64,000 bases of DNA, taken from positions 1-64,000 of the forward strand of contig JAEWJI010000039.1 in assembly GCA_023386645.1 (NCBI GenBank), given 5' to 3'. The position numbers were made by a program, and so were the translations under genes. The notes under the pieces were generated by a model. That model did no database searches. It was given only the letters and a program-made list of their open reading frames with translations, and was not told the origin of the DNA. Position 1 is the first letter of the stretch, and every line of letters begins with the position of its first letter. The stretch comes from Pseudomonadota bacterium (GTDB taxonomy: Bacteria > Pseudomonadota > Alphaproteobacteria > Caulobacterales > Caulobacteraceae). Of this stretch, positions 29,101 through 37,961 are shown in pieces.

Positions 29101-31553
29101 GCCGACGCCAGCCCCCGATGGTTTCCCGAATGATCCAAGACGACATGCGCGCTTCCTTCCGTTCGGGCGCCCGTGCGCGAGCCGTTCTGGCCCCCAGCCT
29201 CCTGGCGCTCGTCGTCGGCGCGGCCCTGGCCGGTCCCGTAGCCGCCCAGACCGCCCCGGAGCCTGCAACGGCCCCTTCCGCCGCCGCGCCCGTGGCGATC
29301 GAGGAGGAGACAGCGGTCGTCAACCGCATCATCGTTCAGGGAAACCAGCGGATCGATCAGGCCACGGTCCTGTCCTACCTGCCGATCCAGCCGGGCGACA
29401 CGATCGACCCCCTGGTGATCGATGTGGCGGTCCGCACCCTTCAGCGCACCCAGCTGTTCGCCGACATCCAGATCGGGCTGCAGGAAAACGGCGATCTTGT
29501 CATCTCGATCGTCGAGAATCCGATCGTCAATCAGGTGGTGTTCGAGGGCAACTCGGCCATCAACGAGGAGAAGCTGCGCGAGGAGGTCACGATTCGGTCG
29601 CGCGGTATCTACACCCGCGCCAAGGTGCAGGAAGACGTGGGCTCGATCATCGAGCTCTATCGCCTGTCCGGCCGTATCTCCGCGACGGTGACCCCGAAGA
29701 TCGTCCAGCTGGAACAGAACCGGGTCGATCTGATCTTCGAAATCGACGAGGGCCCCGAGACCGGCGTCCGGGCGATCACCTTCCTCGGCAACGAGGCCTT
29801 TTCCGATGGCGACCTGCGCGAGGTGATGGTCACAAAGCAGACGCGCTGGTGGCGGCTGTTCACCTCGAACGACAACTACGATCCGAACCGTCTGGACTAC
29901 GACCGCGAACAGCTGCGGAAGTTCTACACCAACCGCGGCTACTACGATTTCCGGGTGGTCTCGGCCGTGGCGGAGCTAGCGCCGGACGACAGCGCCTTTG
30001 CGATGACACTGTCGGTCGATGAGGGCGACCGCTACAACTTCGGCGAAATCAATGTCGTCACCCAGAACGACCGGCTGAACGCCGATTTCTTGAAGCTGCT
30101 GCTGCCGATCCGCACCGGCGACCTCTACGAGAGCGACAAGATCGAGAGCTCGGTGGACGCCCTGACCTTCGCGGCGGGATCGGCTGGCTACGCCTTCGTG
30201 GAGATCAACCCGACCTACCGGGCCAACCCAGACACCGACACCGTCGACGTCACGTTCAACGTGTCCGAGGGCGAACGGGTCTATGTCGAGCGCATCAATG
30301 TGGTCGGCAACACCCGTACGATCGATCCGGTCGTGCGTCGCGAAATGATGCTGACCGAAGGCGACGCCTTCAACCGCACCCTGGTCGAGCGGTCGCGCAA
30401 CAATCTGCGCGCCCTGGGCTTCTTCAAGGACGTGACCATCGAGGAGACGCGCGGTTCTGCGCCCGATCGGTCCATCGTCAACGTCAATGTCCAGGAGCAG
30501 CCGACCGGTGAACTGTCGGTAGGCGCCGGCTTCAGCTCGGTCGACGCCTTCGTGCTGAATCTGGGCATCTCCGAACGCAACTTCCGTGGCCGCGGGCAGA
30601 ACGTGGTTGCGCGCGTCGAATGGGGCTCACTGCGCCAGCAGATCGACTTCCGCTTCACCGAGCCGAAGTTCCTCGGTCGCGATATCCGCGCTGGCTGGGA
30701 CCTGTTCCATTCCCGCTATGACTTCCAGGAGGAGTCGTCGTTCGACTATCGTTCGACCGGGGCGGGCCTGCGCCTCCAGTACCCGCTGAACGGCTATACT
30801 CTGTTCAGCACCCGCTACTTCCTGCGGGACGACGAGATCATCGTCCCGAACGGCTATTGCGGCGGCCTGGGCGGTGGATCGGCGGCCCTGTGCGAGCAGG
30901 TTGGCGCCTCGCTGAACTCTTCGGCCGGCTACACCCTGTACGTCGATCGTCGGAACGATCCGATCCGCGCGACGCGTGGCTGGACCGCCTCCCTGCGCCA
31001 GGACCTCGCGGGCCTGGGCGGTGACGTGAACTACCTGAAGACCGAGATCGACGGCGGCTGGTACTGGGGGTTCTCGCCCGACTGGGTCGTCAGCCTGGAA
31101 GGCTCGGCGGGCTACGTTTCGGGATGGAACGGCGACGCGGTTCGGATCAACGATCGCTTCTTCAAGGGCGGCAACACCTTCCGCGGGTTCGAGACCGCCG
31201 GCATGGGCCCGCGCGACCTGCGCACCAATGACGCGCTTGGGGGCAACTTCTACGCCGTGGGCACCGTCGAGCTGACCCTGCCCAACCGCCTGCCCGAGGA
31301 ATACGGCATCCGCACCTCCCTGTTCGCCGATGTCGGCACCTTGGGCGTGCTGGACGACCGCTATACCCTGACCTCTGGCGGGGTGACCGACCCGTTCATC
31401 GTGGACGACCTGTCGGTGCGCGCGTCGGCCGGTCTCAGCGTCCACTGGCGCTCGCCCATGGGCCCGATCCGTTTCGACTTCTCCAAGATTTTCCTCAAGG
31501 AAGACTACGACCGGACCGAGAGTTTCCGCTTCTCGACGTCCACCCAGTTCTAA
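29097..31553 (+). CDS. bamA: Outer membrane protein assembly factor BamA
   Basis: Central outer-membrane component that inserts beta-barrel proteins. An N-terminal signal peptide ends near PVAAQTA, followed by five POTRA domains (about residues 75-430) and a C-terminal 16-strand barrel ending in the phenylalanine of STSTQF, the usual barrel signal. The barrel contains the conserved FKGGNTFRGF loop. The start is uncertain: GTG 29097 overlaps rseP as GTGA and gives 818 residues, while ATG 29118, 29130 or 29142 would also leave a good signal peptide. None has a clear Shine-Dalgarno. Confidence 0.95.
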   Translation: MSRRQPPMVSRMIQDDMRASFRSGARARAVLAPSLLALVVGAALAGPVAAQTAPEPATAPSAAAPVAIEEETAVVNRIIVQGNQRIDQATVLSYLPIQPGDTIDPLVIDVAVRTLQRTQLFADIQIGLQENGDLVISIVENPIVNQVVFEGNSAINEEKLREEVTIRSRGIYTRAKVQEDVGSIIELYRLSGRISATVTPKIVQLEQNRVDLIFEIDEGPETGVRAITFLGNEAFSDGDLREVMVTKQTRWWRLFTSNDNYDPNRLDYDREQLRKFYTNRGYYDFRVVSAVAELAPDDSAFAMTLSVDEGDRYNFGEINVVTQNDRLNADFLKLLLPIRTGDLYESDKIESSVDALTFAAGSAGYAFVEINPTYRANPDTDTVDVTFNVSEGERVYVERINVVGNTRTIDPVVRREMMLTEGDAFNRTLVERSRNNLRALGFFKDVTIEETRGSAPDRSIVNVNVQEQPTGELSVGAGFSSVDAFVLNLGISERNFRGRGQNVVARVEWGSLRQQIDFRFTEPKFLGRDIRAGWDLFHSRYDFQEESSFDYRSTGAGLRLQYPLNGYTLFSTRYFLRDDEIIVPNGYCGGLGGGSAALCEQVGASLNSSAGYTLYVDRRNDPIRATRGWTASLRQDLAGLGGDVNYLKTEIDGGWYWGFSPDWVVSLEGSAGYVSGWNGDAVRINDRFFKGGNTFRGFETAGMGPRDLRTNDALGGNFYAVGTVELTLPNRLPEEYGIRTSLFADVGTLGVLDDRYTLTSGGVTDPFIVDDLSVRASAGLSVHWRSPMGPIRFDFSKIFLKEDYDRTESFRFSTSTQF

Positions 31554-31587
31554 CCCTGCGGCGATGTTCGCCGATCAAAGGCCTGTC

Positions 31588-32175
31588 ATGAAACTCTTCG
31601 CCATCGGTGCCGTCGCGCTGGCTACGCTCACCGCCTCCACCGCCATCGCCCAGACGGCAGGGCCGTCGAACCCGGGGCCCGCTATCCCGGGCGTGTGCGT
31701 CTATTACAACCAGCGCCTGATGGCTCAGTCGACCGCGGGCCAGGCGGTCCAGACGCGGATGGAGCAGCTTGCTCAGGAAGTTCAGGGCGAACTCACCCCC
31801 TACGGCGCCGCCATTCAGACCGAAATCCAGGCTCTGCAGGCCGGCCAGGCGACCATCCCTGCCGACCAGATGGCTAGCCGCCGCCAGGCGCTTCAACAAC
31901 GTATTCAGGAGGCTCAGCAACTGGAGCAGACCCGGGAAAACGAGCTGCGTTACACCCTGGCCGAGCAACGTCGCCTGATCTCCACCGCTGCGGAGCCGAT
32001 CCTTGTGCAGGTCTATCAGGAGCGCGGTTGTGGCCTCCTGCTCGACCGTGAGAGCGTGTTCATCATGAACCCGGCCATGGACATCACGGACGTGGTCATC
32101 CAGCGCCTGAACACCGCCCTGCCTACCCTCAGCTTCAACCGTCTGCCGGTTCCGGTCGAAGCCACCCAGCAGTAG
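31588..32175 (+). CDS. OmpH/Skp family periplasmic chaperone
   Basis: Periplasmic holdase that escorts unfolded outer-membrane proteins to BamA. The 195-residue protein has a signal peptide ending AIAQT, then a long Gln/Ala-rich helical region (about residues 50-140) that would form the tentacle coiled coil. It then returns to a short beta core, with MDITDVVIQRLN near the end. ATG 31588 is chosen for the AAAGG site and correct signal peptide. Position between bamA and lpxD is the usual skp locus, although sequence identity within this family is low. Confidence 0.88.
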   Translation: MKLFAIGAVALATLTASTAIAQTAGPSNPGPAIPGVCVYYNQRLMAQSTAGQAVQTRMEQLAQEVQGELTPYGAAIQTEIQALQAGQATIPADQMASRRQALQQRIQEAQQLEQTRENELRYTLAEQRRLISTAAEPILVQVYQERGCGLLLDRESVFIMNPAMDITDVVIQRLNTALPTLSFNRLPVPVEATQQ

Positions 32176-32183
32176 GACGGGCC

Positions 32184-33197
32184 ATGCCCGACGCTCGCTT
32201 CTTCGAATCCCTCGCGCCCCGGTCCGTCGCTGACCTGGCGCAGGCGATCGGTGGAGAAGCGCTGCGCGGCGGCGACGTGGTCATGGGTTCGGTCGCGCCC
32301 CTGTCATTGGCGGACGGGGGCGCGATCGCGTTTCTGGCCGACCGCAAGCTGCTCGGGGCGCTTGGCGAGACGCGCGCCGGCTGCGTGATCGTGCGGCCTG
32401 AGGCGGCCGATGCCGCCCCATCATCGACGGCCGTGATCGTCTCGCGCGAGCCTCAGGCCGCCTGGGCGCGTGCGGCGGACCTGCTGCACCGGCCGCGGCT
32501 GCTCGATCAGATCGAGGATCCAGCCGCGGCCGTGGAGGATGCCTCCGTCATCCTCGAGCCCGGTGCGGTTTTGGGCACGGGCGTGCGGATCGGGCGCGGC
32601 AGCCGCATCGGCGCCAACACCGTCATAGGCCCCGGCGTGCAGATCGGCCGGGGTTGTCTGATAGGCGCCAACGTCACCATCGGCTTCGCCCTCATCGGGG
32701 ATCGGGTCCGCATTCTGTCCGGCGCACGGGTCGGGGAGGCCGGCTTCGGAGCCGCAGCCTCCAGCCAGGGGCCGGTGGACATACCGCAGCTGGGCCGGGT
32801 GATCCTGCAGGACGGGGTGACGCTCGGCGCCAACAGCACGGTTGATCGCGGGGCCTACGGCGATACGGTGATCGGAGAGAACACCAAGATCGATAACCTG
32901 GTCCACGTGGGGCATAACTGCGTGGTTGGCCGCAATGTCCTGATGGCCGCGTTCACTGGCATCTCGGGCAGCGTCACGGTCGGAGACAACGTCATGTTCG
33001 GCGGACAGGCCGGCGTGGCGGATCACCTGACCATCGGGGAGGGCGCTCGGGTCGCTGGTGGCGCCGGGGTGCTGCAGGACGTGCCGGCGGGCGAGACCTG
33101 GTCCGGCTATCCGGCCAAGCCGATCCGACAGTCCTTGCGCGAGGCGATCTGGCTCGCCAAACAGGCGGCTCGCAAGGAGAGACGAGGCGATGACTGA
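32184..33197 (+). CDS. lpxD: UDP-3-O-acylglucosamine N-acyltransferase
   Basis: Adds the second hydroxyacyl chain to UDP-3-O-acylglucosamine in lipid A synthesis. The 337-residue protein has an N-terminal uridine-binding domain (AIAFLADRKLL) and a left-handed beta-helix of hexapeptide repeats from about residue 115. The catalytic histidine is in the VHVGHNCVVG segment. The gene starts 8 bases after skp and overlaps fabZ by 8 bases. Confidence 0.95.
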   Translation: MPDARFFESLAPRSVADLAQAIGGEALRGGDVVMGSVAPLSLADGGAIAFLADRKLLGALGETRAGCVIVRPEAADAAPSSTAVIVSREPQAAWARAADLLHRPRLLDQIEDPAAAVEDASVILEPGAVLGTGVRIGRGSRIGANTVIGPGVQIGRGCLIGANVTIGFALIGDRVRILSGARVGEAGFGAAASSQGPVDIPQLGRVILQDGVTLGANSTVDRGAYGDTVIGENTKIDNLVHVGHNCVVGRNVLMAAFTGISGSVTVGDNVMFGGQAGVADHLTIGEGARVAGGAGVLQDVPAGETWSGYPAKPIRQSLREAIWLAKQAARKERRGDD

Positions 33198-33669
33198 AGG
33201 CGGCGACACGCAGAGCGTTCGGATCGACTACGCCGAGGTGATGCGACGCCTGCCGCACCGTTACCCCTTCCTGCTGATCGACCGGGCCGAGGATTTTGTG
33301 GCCAACACCTCGATCGTCGGGATCAAGAACGTCAGCCATAACGAGCCCTTCTTCCCTGGCCACTTCCCGATCGATCCGGTGATGCCCGGCGTCCTGATCG
33401 TCGAGGCCATGGCTCAGACGGGAGCGTTGCTGATGTCCAAGACGCTCGACGTCTCGGTCGAGGGCAAGGTGATCATGTTCATGTCGATCGACGGGGTGCG
33501 GTTCAGGAAGCCGGCGCGGCCGGGCGATCAGCTGCGCATGGAGGTCAAGGTCACCAAGGCGCGCGGCGATGCCTTCAAGTTCCGGGGCGAGACCTTCATC
33601 GAAGGCAAGCTGGCAGCCGAGGCGGAGTTCATGGCCATGGTCGTGACCGTCGACCAGCCGGCGAGCTGA
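33190..33669 (+). CDS. fabZ: 3-hydroxyacyl-[acyl-carrier-protein] dehydratase
   Basis: Dehydrates beta-hydroxyacyl-ACP in fatty-acid elongation and so competes with lpxD/lpxA for hydroxyacyl-ACP. It has 159 residues with a hot-dog fold. The catalytic His is in EPFFPGHFPIDPVMPG and the Glu in VEAMAQTGALL; HRYPFLLIDR marks the family start. ATG 33190 overlaps the lpxD end. The stop is shared as TGATG with lpxA. Confidence 0.95.
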   Translation: MTEGGDTQSVRIDYAEVMRRLPHRYPFLLIDRAEDFVANTSIVGIKNVSHNEPFFPGHFPIDPVMPGVLIVEAMAQTGALLMSKTLDVSVEGKVIMFMSIDGVRFRKPARPGDQLRMEVKVTKARGDAFKFRGETFIEGKLAAEAEFMAMVVTVDQPAS

Positions 33670-34454
33670 TGGTCGTTCATTCGACCGCCGTCGTGGACGC
33701 CGAGGCCGAACTGGCCGACGGGGTCGAGGTCGGGCCCTGGTGCGTGGTGGGGCCGGGCGTGGTCCTGGCCGAGGGCGTGCGCCTGGCCAGCCATGTTGTG
33801 GTCCAGCAGGACACCACGGTGGGCGCCGGCACCGTCATCCATCCCTTCGCGGTCATCGGCGGCGACCCGCAGCACAACGGCTACAAGGGTGAGCCGGTGC
33901 GGCTGGAGATCGGCTCCGGCAACGTCATTCGCGAACATTCGACGTTTAACCGGGGCACACCGCAGGGGACGGGGGTCACGCGGGTCGGCTCCAACGGCCT
34001 GTTCATGACCGGCGCGCATGTCGGCCACGACGCCCTGGTGGGCGACAATGTGGTGATGGCGAACAGCGCGACCTTGGGAGGGCACGCCCAGATCGGCGAC
34101 CGTGTTTTCCTGGGGGGACTGTGCGCGGTTCACCAGAACGGCCGGGTGGGGCAGGGCGCGATCGTAGGGGGGCTGGCGGCGGTGACCCGCGACGTGATCC
34201 CCTATGGCTCGGCCTGGGGCAACCACGCGCGTCTCCACGGGCTGAACCTCGTGGGGTTGAAGCGCAAGGGATACGGCAAGGACGAGATGCGGCGGCTCCT
34301 GGCGGCCTACCGCGATCTGTTCGAGGGAGAGGGCGTGTTCGCCGAGAGACTGACCGAGGTGGAGAGGACCTGCGCTGATCTACCTGAAATCATGGAGATC
34401 ATCAGCTTTATTCGCGACGGCGGCAAGCGTCCGCTCTGCCTGCCCGGCGAATGA
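33669..34454 (+). CDS. lpxA: UDP-N-acetylglucosamine acyltransferase
   Basis: First step of lipid A synthesis, attaching a hydroxyacyl chain to UDP-GlcNAc. The 261-residue protein is a left-handed beta-helix with hexapeptide repeats (GVEVGPWCVVGPGVVLAEGV) and a C-terminal helical domain from about residue 185. The conserved loop FNRGTPQGTG and the catalytic-region segment MTGAHVGHDALVGDNVVMAN are visible. It overlaps lpxI by four bases (ATGA). Confidence 0.95.
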   Translation: MVVHSTAVVDAEAELADGVEVGPWCVVGPGVVLAEGVRLASHVVVQQDTTVGAGTVIHPFAVIGGDPQHNGYKGEPVRLEIGSGNVIREHSTFNRGTPQGTGVTRVGSNGLFMTGAHVGHDALVGDNVVMANSATLGGHAQIGDRVFLGGLCAVHQNGRVGQGAIVGGLAAVTRDVIPYGSAWGNHARLHGLNLVGLKRKGYGKDEMRRLLAAYRDLFEGEGVFAERLTEVERTCADLPEIMEIISFIRDGGKRPLCLPGE

Positions 34455-35290
34455 GCGGCCCCAAACTCGCCCTGATCGCCGGCGGGGGCGCACTGCCGCT
34501 GGCCGTCGCAGCGCGGTGCGAGGCAGAGGGGCGACCACTGTACGTCGTTCGGCTGGAGGGCTTCGCCGATCCCCATCTGGCCCGGTGGCCGGGCGGCGAG
34601 TTCGGCATGGCCCAGATCGGAAGCATTCTGAAGGCGATCAAGGCCGCTGGCTGCCGCGCCGTCTGTTTCGCCGGGATCGTGAACCGACCGGATTTCAGGT
34701 CCCTGAAGCCCGATCTTAAGGGCGCATCGGCGCTGCCGGGAATCATCGCAGCGGCGACACGGGGCGACGACGCCCTGTTGAGGAAGATCCTCTCCATCTT
34801 CGAGGCGGAGGGACTCTCGGTCGAGGGGGCCGACGACATCCTGGGCGGAGAGACCCTGGCTGAGGGGCTGCTGGCGGGCCCGCCGCCGAGCGAGGAAGCG
34901 CTTTCGGATCTAAGGAAAGCGATCCATGTCGCCGAAAAGTCTGGCGAACTGGATGTCGGTCAGGGGGCGGTTGTCGCTCGGGGTCTGGTCCTGGCGGTCG
35001 AGGCTCAGGAGGGGACCGACGCCATGCTACAGCGCGTGGCGAGCCTGCCCGTCGATCTGCGGGGCCGCCAAGGCGCGCCCTGCGGGGTCCTGGCGAAGGC
35101 GCCCAAGCCGATCCAGGATCTGCGCGTGGACATGCCGGTGATCGGCGTCCGAACCATCGAACTTGCCGCAGCCGCCGGCCTGGCCGGTGTCGGAGGGGTC
35201 GCCGGGCGGCTGATACTGATCGACCGGGCGGCCATCATCGAGGCAGCCGAGCGACTGAGCGTCTTCGTCTGGGGCGAGGCCAGGGCGTGA
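34451..35290 (+). CDS. lpxI: UDP-2,3-diacylglucosamine diphosphatase LpxI
   Basis: Hydrolyses UDP-2,3-diacylglucosamine to lipid X and UMP. The 279-residue protein belongs to the DUF1009 family, first assigned in Caulobacter, which replaces LpxH in alphaproteobacteria. The N-terminal LALIAGGGALPLAVA nucleotide-binding-like start, the middle VCFAGIVNRPDF and the C-terminal VDMPVIGVRTIELAAAAGL are characteristic. It is overlapped on both sides by lpxA (ATGA) and lpxB (GTGA). Confidence 0.95.
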   Translation: MSGPKLALIAGGGALPLAVAARCEAEGRPLYVVRLEGFADPHLARWPGGEFGMAQIGSILKAIKAAGCRAVCFAGIVNRPDFRSLKPDLKGASALPGIIAAATRGDDALLRKILSIFEAEGLSVEGADDILGGETLAEGLLAGPPPSEEALSDLRKAIHVAEKSGELDVGQGAVVARGLVLAVEAQEGTDAMLQRVASLPVDLRGRQGAPCGVLAKAPKPIQDLRVDMPVIGVRTIELAAAAGLAGVGGVAGRLILIDRAAIIEAAERLSVFVWGEARA

Positions 35291-36453
35291 CCGCGCCTCT
35301 GAAGATCATGCTGGTGGCGGCCGAGGCCTCGGGCGACGTGCTGGGCGCCGGGCTGGCGCGGGCCATCCGGACGCGAAGGCCGGACACGACCTTCGTGGGC
35401 GTGGGCGGTCCGAAGATGGAGGTCGAAGGGGTGCGGAGTCCTTTCGACATCGCTCAGCTGTCCATCCTCGGCTGGTTGGAGGGTCTGCGGGCCTACAAGC
35501 GGGTAAAGGCGCGGGTGGCGGACACGGTGGCTCTGGCGGTGGCGGAACGGCCTGACGCCGTGGTCCTGATCGACAGTTGGGGTTTCACCATCCGGGTGGC
35601 CAAAGCCCTGCGCCAGGCTCTGCCGGGCACACCGCTGATCAAATATGTGGGGCCCCAGGTCTGGGCCTCGCGGCCTGGGCGGGCGAAGACCCTTGCCGGC
35701 GCCGTCGATCACCTGCTGGCGCTCCACAGCTTCGACGCCCCCTGGTTTGAGCGCGAGGGTCTGGGGACCACTGTCGTCGGCTCGCACGCCCTCCATACCG
35801 ACATGAGCGACGCGGACCCGCGCGGGTTCCGACGCCGGCTCGGCCTGAAAGGCGACGCGCCGCTGCTGCTGGTCCTGCCGGGCAGCCGGCCGTCCGAGAT
35901 CCGCTTGATGACCCCGGTGTTCGAGGGCGCGGTGGCGCGACTGAAGCGCGGCGATCCGGGACTGGCCGTGGCGGTGATCGCGGCCGGGACGGTGGCCGAC
36001 GATGTGGCCTCCCGCATCGCCAGTTGGCCCTTTCGGGCGCACCTGGTGTCCGAGGCGGACAAGTTTTCGGCTATGAAGGCGGCGACGGTGGCGCTGGCGA
36101 CCTCGGGCACCGTCTCGACGGAGTTGGCCCTGGCCGGCGCCCCCATGGTGATCGCCTACCGGTTCAATCCGGTCAGCTATGCGATCATGCGCCCCTTCTT
36201 CACCGGCAAATACGCCACCCTGTTCAATCACGCGGCGGACGAGGAGATTGCGCCCGAGCTGATCCAGGCGGACGCGACGCCGGACAAGCTGGCGGCTGCG
36301 GTCGAGCGGCTGCTGCACGACCCGGAAGCGCGGCGGGCGCAGGCGGAGCGGCAAACCCGGGCGCTGGACATGATGGGCCGCCAGGCGCGCGACCCGTCGG
36401 ACGTGGCGGCGGAGGCGGTGCTGCGGGTGATCGCCAACAAGCGCGCCGGCTAG
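35287..36453 (+). CDS. lpxB: Lipid-A-disaccharide synthase
   Basis: Joins lipid X and UDP-diacylglucosamine to form the lipid A disaccharide. The 388-residue GT19-family glycosyltransferase has VAAEASGDVLGAGLARAI at the start, KYVGPQVWASRPGRAKTL in the middle and the nucleotide-binding ATSGTVSTELALAGAPMVIAY near residue 280. The GTG start overlaps the lpxI stop. It closes the lipid A run. Confidence 0.95.
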   Translation: MTAPLKIMLVAAEASGDVLGAGLARAIRTRRPDTTFVGVGGPKMEVEGVRSPFDIAQLSILGWLEGLRAYKRVKARVADTVALAVAERPDAVVLIDSWGFTIRVAKALRQALPGTPLIKYVGPQVWASRPGRAKTLAGAVDHLLALHSFDAPWFEREGLGTTVVGSHALHTDMSDADPRGFRRRLGLKGDAPLLLVLPGSRPSEIRLMTPVFEGAVARLKRGDPGLAVAVIAAGTVADDVASRIASWPFRAHLVSEADKFSAMKAATVALATSGTVSTELALAGAPMVIAYRFNPVSYAIMRPFFTGKYATLFNHAADEEIAPELIQADATPDKLAAAVERLLHDPEARRAQAERQTRALDMMGRQARDPSDVAAEAVLRVIANKRAG

Positions 36454-36503
36454 GCTTTCGCTCTGTTGGCGCGTTGAACCGGCGCAGCGGCGATCGTGAA
36501 AAC

Positions 36504-37889
36504 ATGGCGAAAAAACCTTCGACGGCGAAAAAGGCGGTCACGGCCCCCAACCTGGAAAGCCTAGGGGCCAAACGGCTCGCCGCTCTGCTGCTCGAGGCGG
36601 GCGCCGCCGATCCGGCCCTGAAACGGCGACTGCGCATGGAGCTGGCGGCCGAGGTTGGTGCGGCGGACTTGGCTTTCGAGATCGACAAGCGGCTGACCGC
36701 TATCGATGCGAGCCGGGCGCGCGTGTCGTGGCGCAAGCGCCCGGGACTATTGAACGAGCTGCGTTCACTGCTGCGGATCATCGTGGATCGGCTGGCGCTG
36801 CTGGACGCGCGGCTGGCGCTGGATCGGCTCGTGCTCTGGTTCGACCTCTATCCCGGCCTGACCGCGCGGGTCAGCGACGCGAAGGGCGAACTGCCTTTAC
36901 TGTTCGACGCCGCGACGGCCGATCTGGCCGCCGTAGCCGACCGGGCCGAAGTCGAGGCGGCCGCCTCAGTGTTCATCGAGGCATTGTCGACGCGCCTCAA
37001 TCCCTGGGCCACCTGGGTCGGCCGTGCAGCGCCATCGCTGGACGCCGACCTCGCGCGCAGGGTGCTATCCAGCGTCGCGAAAGGGGCGAAGCCGACTGGC
37101 CGACTGGCGCTTGTAGTGCGCAAGCTGGCCGACCGGGCCGGCGATCTGGACGCCTGGCTACTGTCTCTATCTGGGGAGGAAGCACGCAAGCCTGAAGTCG
37201 GGGCTGAGGTGGCGCGCCGCCTCGCGCTCGCGGGCCGCGCTGCGGAGGCCCGGGGCGCGCTTGAGGCCGCGAGGGTCGGGGGCGACGGGCCCTCAAGGAC
37301 GCGCTGGGGACGCTCGTTCACGCCTGAGCCACTATCGGACGCCTGGACCATCGCCGAGATCGCCGTGCTTGAGGCCGAGGGCCGCACGGCCGAGGCGACG
37401 GAAGCCCGGTGGGCCCGCTTCGCCCGAACTCTTTCCGCCGACGACCTGAGGCGACTGCTCAGCGATCTCCCGGACTTCGAGGATGTCGTGGCTCTGGATC
37501 GCGCCGTGGAGATCGCCGCTCATCATCCGGACGCCATGGCAGGCCTGGCCTTCCTGATGAACTGGCCTGCGCTGCGAGAGGCGGCGGCCATGATCGTGGC
37601 TCGACGTGACGAGATCCGAGGAGGTCACGAGGACGCGCCGCTGTGGGCTTCGCGCCTCGCCAGCCGGCACCCGTTGGCGGCCCTTGTCCTGCTCCGGGCC
37701 CGCGCCCGTTCGCTGGTGATTCTCGCGGGCGGCATGACCGATGAGGCGAGGGACGCTTTGGCCGAGACGGAGGCCCTGGCGGGGTCGATATCCGACCTGG
37801 CGGAGATCGGGGATCAAGCATCCTTCGCGACAGAGCTTGATGCGCTCGCCGCAGCCAAAGGACGGATCGCGTGGTCTGGGCGGCGCTAG
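36504..37889 (+). CDS. DUF6880-like uncharacterised protein
   Basis: A 461-residue soluble protein with a Lys/Ala N-terminus followed by LESLGAKRLAALLLEAG and then almost entirely Ala/Leu/Arg-rich helices. This is consistent with an alpha-solenoid. The opening block and the DPALKRRLRMELA stretch fit the DUF6880 family; function unknown. There are no membrane segments, catalytic motifs or cysteines. ATG 36504 is about 50 bases after lpxB, so co-transcription is possible, but no link to lipid A is known. Confidence 0.75.
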   Translation: MAKKPSTAKKAVTAPNLESLGAKRLAALLLEAGAADPALKRRLRMELAAEVGAADLAFEIDKRLTAIDASRARVSWRKRPGLLNELRSLLRIIVDRLALLDARLALDRLVLWFDLYPGLTARVSDAKGELPLLFDAATADLAAVADRAEVEAAASVFIEALSTRLNPWATWVGRAAPSLDADLARRVLSSVAKGAKPTGRLALVVRKLADRAGDLDAWLLSLSGEEARKPEVGAEVARRLALAGRAAEARGALEAARVGGDGPSRTRWGRSFTPEPLSDAWTIAEIAVLEAEGRTAEATEARWARFARTLSADDLRRLLSDLPDFEDVVALDRAVEIAAHHPDAMAGLAFLMNWPALREAAAMIVARRDEIRGGHEDAPLWASRLASRHPLAALVLLRARARSLVILAGGMTDEARDALAETEALAGSISDLAEIGDQASFATELDALAAAKGRIAWSGRR

Positions 37890-37901
37890 CGCAAACAGGA
37901 A

Positions 37902-37928
37902 GGGCGCAGCGAATGCTGCGCCCCATTG
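37902..37928. terminator. Bidirectional terminator hairpin between the DUF6880 gene and gltA
   Basis: GGGCGCAGC and GCTGCGCCC (37902-37922) form a perfect 9-bp stem with a GAAT loop in the 72-base convergent gap. On the minus strand it is followed by a T-rich TTCCTGTTT, so it should end gltA transcripts; it may also stop readthrough from the plus strand. Confidence 0.65.
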
Positions 37929-37961
37929 TCCTGGATATCAGGTCTTGTCGTTAAGCCGTTG